In this document: in pieces, positions 8,945-18,670 of the stretch
Layout: every line of letters begins with the position of its first letter
Numbering within the stretch: position 1 is the first letter of the stretch
NCBI RefSeq assembly: GCF_022749495.1
Contig: NZ_CP094241.1
Span: 2,604,001-2,668,000, forward strand
DNA from: Neisseria macacae ATCC 33926
Lineage (GTDB): Bacteria > Pseudomonadota > Gammaproteobacteria > Burkholderiales > Neisseriaceae
Direction: 5' to 3'
DNA: 64,000 bases
The notes under the pieces: generated by a model
The model's database searches: none
What the model was told of the DNA's origin: nothing
Seen by the model: only the letters and a program-made list of their open reading frames with translations
Position numbers and translations under genes: made by a program

Positions 8945-9457
8945 ATGAAGAAATTTATTAAATTAGCTTTAATCTCTTTAGGCACGCTATCTGCAATCAT
9001 AGTTATACCATTAATAATATTAATGTTCAGCCATGATCAACATGATGATTTCCATTACAAAACTCCTGATGAGTTTTTAAATTCCAAGTCATTTTCTTGG
9101 TACATTGATATTTTTCCCAAAAGCAGTCGCAATATATTCTTGAGGACTTTTATTGAAACAAATGAAATGATCGTTATTTTTGAAACAAATAAAGCGGATG
9201 AAATACCCTTTTCTCAACTTTATCCTATAACTTCTAAAGGAATAGACTATTTAAACGACTTCAATATTCCTGCTTCCCAAAAACAACCTTTTTTGGATAA
9301 TGGTAAATTATATTGTTATTTTTATTCAAACAACTCTCCTTATTTGGTCAGTAAATACTATTCAAACAATCCTGATCTAGTACATTATATGTTTACATCA
9401 CTCCGATCCGAGGAAGCTTTAGAGCTTTGTCCTTCAAATACCGTTAAAACACATTAG
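8945..9457 (+). CDS. Membrane-anchored hypothetical protein
   Basis: A 170-residue protein with a basic N-terminus and one strong membrane segment (residues about 5-30, KLALISLGTLSAIIVIPLII), then a soluble domain facing the periplasm. The soluble part has FSWYIDIFPKSSRN and two C-terminal motifs rich in Ser/Tyr/Asn. No family is recognised. It lies in the AT-rich island with matching codon use, upstream of another small membrane protein. It could be part of the immunity array or a cargo gene; the sequence alone does not decide. Confidence 0.55.
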   Translation: MKKFIKLALISLGTLSAIIVIPLIILMFSHDQHDDFHYKTPDEFLNSKSFSWYIDIFPKSSRNIFLRTFIETNEMIVIFETNKADEIPFSQLYPITSKGIDYLNDFNIPASQKQPFLDNGKLYCYFYSNNSPYLVSKYYSNNPDLVHYMFTSLRSEEALELCPSNTVKTH

Positions 9458-9530
9458 ATCAATCCTGATTCAAATACCATCTCAGGTTTAGGTTTCAAAA
9501 AACCATTATATTTTCTTCATATACTGAAAC

Positions 9531-9920
9531 ATGGGCATCAATTCTATTATTAATATCTACTTGCCAAGTATTGCTTTATTCATTCTTTTTATTTTTCTTG
9601 TTATTGAGTGGAAAAACGACGTAGAACTGAGAAAAAGAATGAAAGATATGAATTTCTTTGAAAGAAATTATATTTTCCCTAATTATTTTTATATATATAC
9701 TGCAATATGGACAATAACTCTATTGATGCTACTTATTCATGAACCATTTTTTTATTTTATGTTTTTATTTTGTTTATTATTCTCTGGAGGATTTATTCAT
9801 ACCGAAAGAAAAACAAGTCAATTGAGAAGTTTTATGTATGGAATGTATTACGGAACTCTATTTGTTCTCATAATCTGGTTGATTAATTTAAAACTGAATA
9901 TAATTTCTTTACCTGATTAA
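9531..9920 (+). CDS. Three- to four-span membrane protein, unknown
   Basis: A 129-residue hydrophobic protein with membrane segments near residues 5-25, 53-68, 70-88 and 104-122, separated by a charged loop (WKNDVELRKRMKDMNFFERN). No family recognised. ATG at 9531 lies 74 bases after the preceding stop with no clear terminator between, so the two may be co-transcribed. AT-rich island gene. The gap to 10161 contains only a short frame at 10110 that overlaps the next start and is not convincing. Confidence 0.5.
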   Translation: MGINSIINIYLPSIALFILFIFLVIEWKNDVELRKRMKDMNFFERNYIFPNYFYIYTAIWTITLLMLLIHEPFFYFMFLFCLLFSGGFIHTERKTSQLRSFMYGMYYGTLFVLIIWLINLKLNIISLPD

Positions 9921-10161
9921 CAGGCAAGTGGAAGTTGTGCTGGAAATCCGACATTTTTAGGTAATTTGATGACCTTACTCCAAACTGCTTGTTTTTTTTA
10001 TGAGAATATACTTGAATAAACATCGTAATGCTTTATGTAAAGACCCCGTCCTGATGGTAAAAAACTGGGACAGGCATTACGGATAAAGTTTAATGCGGAG
10101 AAATCTTGTATGACTCAACCTCAGGTTATTTCAAGCAATTCTCCTTTGAAAAGGAAATATT

Positions 10162-10926
10162 ATGTTTAAAAAATGCATAATATTCATACTTATTATCATA
10201 TCTTTTTTATTAATCTTTTTATCCAATAATTATTGGACCGACCAAAAACCATATACTTACTGGTTGTACAATACAGTAACTCCGGAACAGTATGACTTGG
10301 CTAATAATGTAGGTTATGAATATACTAAACAAAACAATGAAACTGTAAAGCAATTTATATCTGAAAATATTAATTTATTAAGCAATTTAAAAAGATTAGA
10401 AGATTTTGAAGAGGACTCATTGTTTTATGTTCAACGGAATGTTCCTAAAGAAACTGACGTACCTGTAACCAGTGCAACGCTCCATTATACTTATGTAATC
10501 AAAAAGCCAAATAATGCTGAACGCGGCATATTTGCATACTATTACAGTTATCTATTTAGAAATGATGAGAAGTCATTATGGAATAAGGTATGGATTTATG
10601 TTGATATGGAAAATATTTTTTCTTTTACGCCTAAAGACTTTCAAGACGTAGGCTTAAATTTTAAAAGAAAATATTATTTGCAGGACTTACCTCGTGAAGA
10701 ACAAATCAAATATGATCTTACGCTGACAGTATTTGATGATATGACTGATCAAAAAGTCTATGACCATATAGCACCTACTAATTATGCTTTCTATGAATTT
10801 GAGACAGTTAGAAATGGACATAAGCTGAAAGCAACATTTGTTGTCAGTATGAAAAAAGAGTTTGAGAATAAGGCATCAGGTTTACCATTGTCTTGGCATA
10901 CGCTTTATATAACCCGTGAATCATAA
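10162..10926 (+). CDS. Membrane-anchored hypothetical protein, end of the AT-rich island
   Basis: A 254-residue protein with an N-terminal anchor (FKKCIIFILIIISFLLIFL) and a large outward-facing domain rich in Tyr, Asp and Glu. I recognise no family. Start ATG 10162 has AAAGGAAAT upstream, a good ribosome-binding site. Codon use is AT-rich and it is the last gene of the island; the next gene (pyrD, opposite strand) has normal composition, so the island boundary is near 10.93-11.06 kb. Its function, including any immunity role, is unknown. Confidence 0.6.
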   Translation: MFKKCIIFILIIISFLLIFLSNNYWTDQKPYTYWLYNTVTPEQYDLANNVGYEYTKQNNETVKQFISENINLLSNLKRLEDFEEDSLFYVQRNVPKETDVPVTSATLHYTYVIKKPNNAERGIFAYYYSYLFRNDEKSLWNKVWIYVDMENIFSFTPKDFQDVGLNFKRKYYLQDLPREEQIKYDLTLTVFDDMTDQKVYDHIAPTNYAFYEFETVRNGHKLKATFVVSMKKEFENKASGLPLSWHTLYITRES

Positions 10927-11007
10927 ATAGGTAAGTTTTAAAGACGATTAAACTACCTTAATAGTAAATTGTATTAATGGGTTATTGAGATCTGAATTTC
11001 CGTTAAA

Positions 11008-11059
11008 AAGGTCGTCTGAAAACCGTTTAAATCCAGCTAAACCGGTTTTCAGACGACCT
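11008..11059. terminator. DUS inverted-repeat, shared bidirectional terminator
   Basis: AGGTCGTCTGAAAACCG pairs with CGGTTTTCAGACGACCT between two converging genes (the island's last gene and pyrD), so it may serve both strands. Confidence 0.8.
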
Positions 11060-11078
11060 CTTATGTTGGAAATCGTGT

Positions 11079-12083
11079 TTACTTCAACGCTGCCAGACAA
11101 TCCTTCACTAATGCCGGGCCTTTATAAATCATGCCGCTGTACACTTGGACGGCGGTTGCGCCGAGGCGGATTTTTTCTGTGGCGTCCTTGCCGTTCATGA
11201 TGCCGCCGACGCCAATAATCGGCAGCTTGCCGTCGATGTGTTCCGCCAATATTTTCAGCACTTGGTTGCTTTTTTCGCGCACGGGCAGACCGCTTAAACC
11301 GCCCTGCTCATTTGCGAGCGGATGGCTGCCGAGACTTGATTTGTCGATGGTGGTATTGGTGGCGATGATGCCGTCCATTTCGACGGATTGGACAACGTGG
11401 GCGATGTCTTCGATTTGTGCTTCATCTAAATCGGGAGCGATTTTGACGGCGAGTGGGACGTATTTTCCGTGCGCGGCGGCAAGCTGCGCCTGTTTATTTT
11501 TCAGGGCTTCGAGCAGCGCGCTCAGTTCGTCGCCGCCTTGCAGTGCGCGGAGGTTTTTGGTGTTGGGTGAGGAAATATTGACGGTAATGTAACTTGCGTG
11601 TGCGTAGGCTTTTTCGAGGCAGATTAAATAGTCGTCGGCGGCGTTTTCGATGGGGGTTACGGCGTTTTTGCCGATGTTGATGCCCAATACGCCTTGATAA
11701 CGGCTTTTTTCGATGTTTTGAATCATGGCATCTATGCCGTGGTTGTTGAAGCCCATGCGGTTGATGATGCCTTGGTGTTCGGGAACGCGGAAGAGGCGCG
11801 GCTGCGGGTTACCGGACTGTGGTTTGGGCGTGACCGTGCCAATTTCGAGGAAGCCGAAGCCGAGTGCGCCCAATGCGTCTATGTATTCGCCGTTTTTGTC
11901 AAGTCCGGCAGCCAGTCCGACGGGATTGGGCAGGGTGATACCCATGAGTTTGACGGGCTTGGTGCGGTTGTCGAGAATCGGAAGCAAACCGAGTTTGTAT
12001 ACTTTGTTGAGCGCGTCGAGGGTGAAATGGTGGGCTTTTTCGGCATCGAGTTTGAACAGCAGGCTGCGGGCTAAGGAATACAT
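11079..12083 (-). CDS. pyrD: Dihydroorotate dehydrogenase (quinone), class 2
   Basis: Inner-membrane-associated flavoenzyme that oxidises dihydroorotate to orotate with quinone as acceptor, the fourth step of pyrimidine synthesis. At 334 residues it has the class 2 length and the N-terminal helical membrane-binding extension (MYSLARSLLFKLDAEKAH). FMN-site motifs are visible: NPVGLAAGLDKNG, FGFLEIGTVTPKPQ, ITVNISSPNTKNLR (class 2 catalytic Ser region), AVKIAPDLD, IATNTT and the phosphate-binding end IGVGGIMNGKDA. Standard GC and codon use mark a return to core genome. It stands alone with DUS hairpins on both sides. Confidence 0.97.
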   Translation of the reverse strand: MYSLARSLLFKLDAEKAHHFTLDALNKVYKLGLLPILDNRTKPVKLMGITLPNPVGLAAGLDKNGEYIDALGALGFGFLEIGTVTPKPQSGNPQPRLFRVPEHQGIINRMGFNNHGIDAMIQNIEKSRYQGVLGINIGKNAVTPIENAADDYLICLEKAYAHASYITVNISSPNTKNLRALQGGDELSALLEALKNKQAQLAAAHGKYVPLAVKIAPDLDEAQIEDIAHVVQSVEMDGIIATNTTIDKSSLGSHPLANEQGGLSGLPVREKSNQVLKILAEHIDGKLPIIGVGGIMNGKDATEKIRLGATAVQVYSGMIYKGPALVKDCLAALK

Positions 12084-12144
12084 GGGATTCTTTCGGATAA
12101 TTGGCGAACCGCCGTATTTTACCCGAAACTGTTACTTGCCTGCG

Positions 12145-12188
12145 AAAAGGTCGTCTGAAACCTGATTTCCAGTTTCAGACGACCTTTT
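12145..12188. terminator. DUS inverted-repeat terminator
   Basis: AAAAGGTCGTCTGAAAC pairs with GTTTCAGACGACCTTTT. It lies after the hydrolase-like gene on the minus strand and just upstream of pyrD. Confidence 0.8.
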
Positions 12189-12214
12189 CTGTTTTATCCT
12201 TGCAAGTGTTTTGT

Positions 12215-12745
12215 TCAACTCAAGAGCATTTCCTGCATCAGCTTCATGCCCCATTGCCAGCCGCCGAGAGCGCCGTTGAGCGTGCCGGAGTGCGGCGACA
12301 GGAGGAGGCGGGCGTTCCACAGGTTTGCCCGTTCTTCCGCCCAGTTGCGCAGCGTGCCGTTTTGTTCGGCGATGACAAGCGCGGTGCGGCAGGGGCAACG
12401 GACGCGCTGGAAGGTGTGTATTTCATCGTCGGGGAAGGCTTCTGGACGCGGCGACACAAGGATGATGTTGACGATTTTTTTCTGTGTCAGGATGTCGGTT
12501 TGGTAGAGCCACGCCAGAAAAGCGGATACGCCTGCGCCGTGTGCGACGACGGCGATGTGTTCGCCGCTGATGCCTTCAAACGCCGACTGAAGGTTTGCCT
12601 GCCATTGGGTGACGCTTTGGCTGGCGGAAGCGGCAGCGGTTTGGACGACGGGATAGCTGACCGCCCAGCGGTCTATCCACATTTCTGCTTCGTCCGCGTC
12701 GCGTATCAAGAAAAGCGTCAGGTCTTCGAGTTCGAAAGTTCGCAT
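12215..12745 (-). CDS. RBBP9/YdeN-fold protein lacking the catalytic triad
   Basis: A 176-residue alpha/beta-hydrolase-fold protein of the RBBP9/YdeN family by layout. The usual nucleophile elbow (AHSLG) reads AHGAG, so the catalytic Ser is Gly. The Asp loop reads IAEQNGTL where active members have an Asp. The final His motif (GGH/GH) reads HSGTLNG. The early IHG oxyanion motif reads LIRDAD. All expected catalytic positions are therefore changed, which points to a pseudoenzyme with a binding or scaffold role. It is the last gene of a three-gene minus-strand operon after xth and a membrane-protein gene (gap of 10 bases). The gene is intact and not AT-rich, so it is not an obvious pseudogene. 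Confidence 0.7.
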   Translation of the reverse strand: MRTFELEDLTLFLIRDADEAEMWIDRWAVSYPVVQTAAASASQSVTQWQANLQSAFEGISGEHIAVVAHGAGVSAFLAWLYQTDILTQKKIVNIILVSPRPEAFPDDEIHTFQRVRCPCRTALVIAEQNGTLRNWAEERANLWNARLLLSPHSGTLNGALGGWQWGMKLMQEMLLS

Positions 12746-12755
12746 TTCAGACGAC

Positions 12756-13100
12756 CTATTTGAGCAAATCTTTGAGCGTAAAGGTAATCAAGAGCACGGC
12801 GGGGACACTTAAAACGGCGCAGGTGGCGAGGCAGATCAGGATGTTGGCAATCAACCGCCAGCCTTTCCAGCCGAAACACTTGGCGGCAATCATGAGGCAG
12901 GGCAGCGAAAACAGCAGCCACACCAACGCCCAAAGCGGATTGGCGCGGGTCATTTCAACCCAGCCGGACATCCGCGCCAGCATGAATATCGTCCACACCA
13001 GCATAGGCAATACAAACGCGGCGACCACCCATGCCGCGCCTATGCCGGTTTTACCGTTCACATTCCAATCGTATTTGCCGAAAACTTTATTGGGCAGCAT
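12756..13100 (-). CDS. Small membrane protein between xth and the pseudohydrolase
   Basis: A 114-residue protein with three membrane segments (near residues 22-42, 56-74, 88-108). I chose ATG at 13100 (MLPNKVFGKYDW): it overlaps the xth stop by 14 bases, typical of translational coupling, while a longer upstream reading merely shadows xth. The polar head KYDWNVNGKTG precedes the first helix. No named family is recognised. Order on the minus strand is xth, this gene, pseudohydrolase, suggesting one transcript. Confidence 0.7.
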   Translation of the reverse strand: MLPNKVFGKYDWNVNGKTGIGAAWVVAAFVLPMLVWTIFMLARMSGWVEMTRANPLWALVWLLFSLPCLMIAAKCFGWKGWRLIANILICLATCAVLSVPAVLLITFTLKDLLK

Positions 13101-13866
13101 AGTCGTACTCCACGACCAAAGGTGCATGGTCGGAAAATTTCTCGTCTTTATAAACATGCGCGGACACCGCTTTGGCGGCGAGTTCGGGTGTAACCATCTG
13201 ATAGTCGATGCGCCACCCGACATCTTTCGCATACGCCTGTCCGCGGTTGCTCCACCAAGTATAGCCGGGATTGTCGGGATAGAGCGTGCGCCACATATCC
13301 GTCCAGCCAAGCGTATGGATGACTTTGCCTATCCATTCGCGCTCTTCAGGCAGGAAGCCTGAGTTTTTCTGATTGCCTTTCCAGTTTTTCAGGTCGATGT
13401 TTTGGTGGGCGATGTTCCAGTCGCCGCAGACGACAATGTCGCGCCCCTCCGCCTTCATGGCTTCAAGCATGGGATAGAACGCGTCTAAAAAGCGGTATTT
13501 CAATTCCTGCCGCTCCGGCGCGCTGGTGCCGCTGGGCAGGTAAAGCGAAATCACCGACAGCTTGCCGAAATCGCAGCGCACAAACCGCCCTTCCCTGTCG
13601 AATTCTTCAATGCCCATACCGATTTGCACATTGTCAGGCGCGCGTTTGCTGTACACCGCCACGCCGCTGTAACCGCGTTTTTCGGCGCAATGCCAATGGC
13701 CGTGCATCCCGTGCGGATTCTTCATTTCGTCGGACAAATCGGCTTCCTGCGCTTTGAGTTCCTGCACGCAGACGATGTCCGCGCCCGATGCGGCAATGTA
13801 TTCGTAAAACCCTTTTTTGTAGGCGGAGCGGATGCCGTTGACGTTGGCAGAGATGATTTTCAGCAT
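13087..13866 (-). CDS. xth: Exodeoxyribonuclease III family AP endonuclease
   Basis: A 259-residue Mg-dependent enzyme of base-excision repair that cuts the backbone at abasic sites. ExoIII/APE1 motifs are in order: ISANVNGIRSA (start), VCVQELKAQ (metal-binding Glu), SLYLPSG, GDWNIAH (catalytic Asp and Asn), WTDMWR, YTWWSNRGQ, WRIDYQM and SDHAPLVVEYD (catalytic His). Neisseria has two such enzymes, NApe and NExo; the length and start suggest the NApe type, but I cannot tell them apart firmly. It is first in the operon with the membrane and pseudohydrolase genes. Confidence 0.95.
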   Translation of the reverse strand: MLKIISANVNGIRSAYKKGFYEYIAASGADIVCVQELKAQEADLSDEMKNPHGMHGHWHCAEKRGYSGVAVYSKRAPDNVQIGMGIEEFDREGRFVRCDFGKLSVISLYLPSGTSAPERQELKYRFLDAFYPMLEAMKAEGRDIVVCGDWNIAHQNIDLKNWKGNQKNSGFLPEEREWIGKVIHTLGWTDMWRTLYPDNPGYTWWSNRGQAYAKDVGWRIDYQMVTPELAAKAVSAHVYKDEKFSDHAPLVVEYDYAAQ

Positions 13867-14012
13867 AATTTTGTGCTTTGGAATATTGGTTTAAGGAAAA
13901 AAACGGATTGTAACCGATATAGAGGAATCGCTACAAAACTGCTCTTTCTTTTCGCTGCAACTGTTTTTGTGAACACTTCAACATTGTCTTTGCGAGAGCC
14001 GACCATAAAAAT

Positions 14013-14056
14013 AGGTCGTCTGAAAACGGATAACCAAACCGTTTTCAGACGACCTT
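14013..14056. terminator. DUS inverted-repeat hairpin
   Basis: AGGTCGTCTGAAAACGG pairs with CCGTTTTCAGACGACCT. It lies in the 380-base gap 13867-14248, which otherwise shows no gene. Confidence 0.75.
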
Positions 14057-14248
14057 TCCCCTTGGGGTGGTTCGACGATTCAAAATTTTGTGCTTTTTTC
14101 GTTTTTAAATACTTTCTGCTTGAGTAACAAGGCACGTAAGATGACCAACTTTACCGTGCCGTTGCTACACATTTGATATTTATGCCGAAAGTCGTGAAAT
14201 TTTGAGTGTCTGCACCCCTTGTAAAAAAGTAAATGCAACTTTCACTTT

Positions 14249-15022
14249 TTATTGTTTTTGGCCGGCAAACGTCCCTACGATTTTACCGACCTGATAAACA
14301 CCTGCTGTCTCTGCGGCTGCGGAACCGAAGAAACCGCCGTGTATTTCTGCCGTCGGGGTGACGGAAGAAAATCTGTTGCCGTTGATATCCGCATCAACGG
14401 TGAGCGTTTTGTTGAAATAGCCGAGGCTGCCACTGACTTTTTTGCTTTCGAAATCGGCAGTCAGACGGCCTGTACCGTATGCCTGCGCCAGAGTACCGCG
14501 CACGCTGACGGTCGATACGTCGTAAACCGCCTGTCCGATTTTCGGCATTTCTGCTTCACGGGTAAAATTACCGTTGAAGAAAGCGTAATTGTTTTGCGAT
14601 TCGGTCTTCACGATGCCGGCAACCGCATCGGGTGTGCTGTGGTGCAGGACGTAATTGCCACCAAAATTGGCAAGGCGTTTATTCTCCGAACCGCCGACAC
14701 TGTCCCGCCAGCCGTTTTTAAAACTCTCACCTTGTACGGCTGCAAGATCGACCTCTACGCCTTCGACGGTAATCTTGTTCCAATCGGCATGATTGAATGC
14801 CACTGCGGAATCAGAAGAATTGGTTCCGCTGAAAAATTGTTTGCCGGACTCCGGTTTTTCCGACTTCGCAGCTACCGGCAATGCGGAAGCTGCGTCTGCC
14901 GAGGGCAGGGCTTGGGCAGATTTTGGAGCCTGTGTCGGCGTGGATTGCGTACTGGGGGAAGAGCTGCCGCCACCGCAGGCAGATAGGGCTGCAACACACA
15001 TCAAAGCAAGATATTTTTTCAT
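14249..15022 (-). CDS. TbpB/fHbp-like surface lipoprotein (probable Slam substrate)
   Basis: A 257-residue lipoprotein: signal peptide with lipobox LSAC, then a GGGSSS linker and a Ser/Pro/Ala-rich spacer to about residue 55. The C-terminal half is an eight-stranded barrel in the TbpB C-lobe/factor H-binding style: GTLAQAYGTGRLTADFESKK, VSGSLGYFN, LTVDADINGNRFS, then AEIHGGFFGSAAAETAGVY and the ending VGTFAGQKQ. The HGGFFG...E..G motif is the barrel signature of Slam-exported lipoproteins. The ligand (host protein, haem or other) cannot be read from the sequence. No Slam transporter gene lies in the window, so export would need one elsewhere. Confidence 0.85.
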   Translation of the reverse strand: MKKYLALMCVAALSACGGGSSSPSTQSTPTQAPKSAQALPSADAASALPVAAKSEKPESGKQFFSGTNSSDSAVAFNHADWNKITVEGVEVDLAAVQGESFKNGWRDSVGGSENKRLANFGGNYVLHHSTPDAVAGIVKTESQNNYAFFNGNFTREAEMPKIGQAVYDVSTVSVRGTLAQAYGTGRLTADFESKKVSGSLGYFNKTLTVDADINGNRFSSVTPTAEIHGGFFGSAAAETAGVYQVGKIVGTFAGQKQ

Positions 15023-15137
15023 AATTTTGTTCTTAAAATTGTTATCTGACGAAGACAGGAACGCATTCTAAGCACAAACAATATGACTTTGTAATAAATA
15101 TGCCAAACGAGCATTTTTTGCGACCAACGGCAATAAT

Positions 15138-15179
15138 AAAGGTCGTCATAAAGTACACATTTACTTTTCAGACGACCTT
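15138..15179. terminator. DUS hairpin with one decayed arm
   Basis: The left arm reads AAAGGTCGTCATAAAGT and the right arm ACTTTTCAGACGACCTT. It follows the next minus-strand gene and lies upstream of the surface lipoprotein. Confidence 0.65.
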
Positions 15180-15201
15180 CTAGCAACCTTTTTATCAGTG
15201 T

Positions 15202-15840
15202 TCAGCTACATTGTTGGCGCAAAGCTTTGTCACGCTCCATCTGCACATTAATCTTATTCACCAAGTCCTTATCCAACAATTGGCTCTCATAATGATCCTG
15301 CACCGCATCCAAAGTTTGGATACAGGCGGCTTTGTTGTTTGCCTGACGGTAAGCATCGGCGGCATCGTTGGCGGCAGTCACTGTTTCAATCGGATTGAGG
15401 AAGTCGCCGCACTGTTTCAGATAATTTTGTTTGATGTCCGCAGCCTGTTCGAATTTTCCTGAACGTAAGGTCGTCTGAAAACGGTTTTCCATCTTTTTGA
15501 CACTTTGTTGCGAACAAACCTGCGGCAACTTGTAATACTCCGACGGGAAAGATACACCCGCGCCGCAATAATTTTCGCAGCCCTCGGCATCCACTTTCAC
15601 CTCATCCCCCTTGAATTGAAAAGATATTTGGCAGCCTTCCCCATCTTTCCAAACCTTATTCTTATCCATTTTCCCTTGCGCGCCACATATATGCCCGCGT
15701 TCGTTGGCAGATTCAATATTGAACTGATTGCCGTTGATTTTCAGCCAGTCGTGGGCAATGGGTTGTTTCGTTCTGTACTCCGCGGCAAATGCCACGCTGC
15801 CCATACTCATCGCCAAAACCAAACATAAAATCTTTTTCAT
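15202..15840 (-). CDS. Cys-rich periplasmic protein, unknown
   Basis: A 212-residue exported protein with a clear signal peptide (MKKILCLVLAMSMGSVAFA, cut before AEY). The first half holds paired cysteines (GHICGAQG, GEGCQIS, GCENYCGAG), implying disulfides; the second half is helical (NYLKQCGDFLNP, ANDAADAYRQ, CIQTLDAVQDHYESQL). I recognise no named family, though the two-part layout resembles small periplasmic binding or inhibitor proteins. Codon use is normal for the genome. It has its own DUS hairpin after the stop and is transcribed away from hrpA. Confidence 0.7.
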   Translation of the reverse strand: MKKILCLVLAMSMGSVAFAAEYRTKQPIAHDWLKINGNQFNIESANERGHICGAQGKMDKNKVWKDGEGCQISFQFKGDEVKVDAEGCENYCGAGVSFPSEYYKLPQVCSQQSVKKMENRFQTTLRSGKFEQAADIKQNYLKQCGDFLNPIETVTAANDAADAYRQANNKAACIQTLDAVQDHYESQLLDKDLVNKINVQMERDKALRQQCS

Positions 15841-15922
15841 AGATATTCCTTTTCATTAAACAATACAGCCTGCCTGCAAAAGGGGGCTAAATAGTACCCA
15901 TACCGATTAGGCAAAGCCAGTT

Positions 15923-15931
15923 TGCTATAAT
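15923..15931 (+). promoter_or_regulatory. Extended -10 promoter of hrpA
   Basis: TGCTATAAT is a match to the extended -10 box (TGnTATAAT), 37 bases before the hrpA start. No clear -35 box is visible. Confidence 0.6.
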
Positions 15932-15968
15932 ACTACCATTTTTATTCTCACCGACATCCGCCCGTACC

Positions 15969-17363
<1,395 letters not shown>

Positions 17364-17463
17364 AAACAAGTAGGATATACACTTCTACCTGACAAAAACC
17401 AACAAACAATAAAACTACCGCGCATCTAGATGCCCGACCTACAACATTGCATACGGTAAAAAC

Positions 17464-18591
17464 ATGAAACACTTACTCATAGATTTTGAAAACGTCCAGC
17501 CACAAAACTTAGACAAATTACCAACTGAAAATACCCATATTTGGCTATTTATAGGTGTATTACACAAAATGTTGCCTATTAGTCTGGTGAAATCCCTGTT
17601 GCGTTTCGGCGAACGCGCCCATCTTGTCCAATTGCAAAAAACGGGTAAAAACGCATTGGATTTTTACCTGTCCTATTATCTCGGACAAATTACCGCCACC
17701 GACCCCGAAGCCCAAATCGGCATACTTTCGCGCGACGGCGGATATGATGTCCTGGTCGAACATATTTTGGAAACCCAACAAGCCCAAGGGATTGTGCGCC
17801 TGGCCAATATAGACGAAGTGCAACATCAGAAAATCACGGCCGCACCGCCGCCGGCATTGTTGGAAAACAGTCTGCAGCCTGAAACCGAGCCCAAACCGCA
17901 ACAATCGTTGGCACCTTATTTCCAGGCCGCCCTAGTCGCGCTGCGCCGCCCCAACGCTTTCCGTCCCTGCCGCCTGCATAATTTGCAAAAATACCTGAAT
18001 AAATATGTTTTATGTGATTTGTTTGTCGATAAAACCGAAGAAGAATGCGATATAACGACTATCAAGGTTATCAACAAACTGAAAACACAAGGTTTTATCA
18101 ACCTTGATGAACAAGAAACCGTGTCCTACCACATCAGCGACAGCGATTTGCTGCAAAAAATCCAACGCTATATTTTGACTCTGCGCCCCAAAACCTATGC
18201 CGATTTTCAGGCCGCCGTGCAAAGCCGCGCGGATGCGCTCTGCCTGACGGTCAGCCCCAATGATATTCAGGCCTTCGCTCGGCATTTGCGCGAACAAAAC
18301 CTGATCCGCCAAGAAAACGGGAAAATCGAATACGCGCCGTTTGCCGAACCTAAACCGCAGCCCGCGCCCAAGCAGCCTAAAAAAATCGTGTGGGAACCTG
18401 ATGAAACTATTTGGAAAAAAGTAATTGCCGCGTTATCGTTAAAGAACCGTCCCAACAAAACCAAAACTTTACGCAATACAATCCATGCACTCACAAAATC
18501 CAATGCACAAGAAACCGACAAACTGCTACAACATTTACAAGACACCCAAATCCTACGTATTGACGGTACTAAAATTGTGTATATCAAGTAG
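17464..18591 (+). CDS. NYN/PIN-like domain protein inserted in hrpA
   Basis: A 375-residue protein. Residues 1-125 form a NYN/PIN-like nuclease fold: HLLIDFENV at the start, GKNALDFYLSYYL and GILSRDGGYDVLVEHI supply the acidic residues expected to bind metal. The rest contains three modules of about 65 residues, each ending in a G-x-I-x-Y-like strand (residues about 155-223, 236-296, 310-375), which look like winged-helix or OST-HTH-type nucleic-acid-binding units. A role in RNA binding or cleavage is likely from the fold; the target is unknown. It sits within the interrupted hrpA gene, 100 bases after the helicase stop, same strand. GC is slightly lower than in hrpA. Confidence 0.8.
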   Translation: MKHLLIDFENVQPQNLDKLPTENTHIWLFIGVLHKMLPISLVKSLLRFGERAHLVQLQKTGKNALDFYLSYYLGQITATDPEAQIGILSRDGGYDVLVEHILETQQAQGIVRLANIDEVQHQKITAAPPPALLENSLQPETEPKPQQSLAPYFQAALVALRRPNAFRPCRLHNLQKYLNKYVLCDLFVDKTEEECDITTIKVINKLKTQGFINLDEQETVSYHISDSDLLQKIQRYILTLRPKTYADFQAAVQSRADALCLTVSPNDIQAFARHLREQNLIRQENGKIEYAPFAEPKPQPAPKQPKKIVWEPDETIWKKVIAALSLKNRPNKTKTLRNTIHALTKSNAQETDKLLQHLQDTQILRIDGTKIVYIK

Positions 18592-18670
18592 GATGGGAAT
18601 TTATGTCTGCCCCCTAATCAACCACACAAACCATTTTCAGACGACCTCGTTTGAGAAAAACAATCTGTAA

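Noticed and set aside
13101..13310. Longer N-terminus for the membrane protein after xth
   Set aside because: This part is only the antisense-frame shadow of xth; the coupled ATG at 13100 is better.
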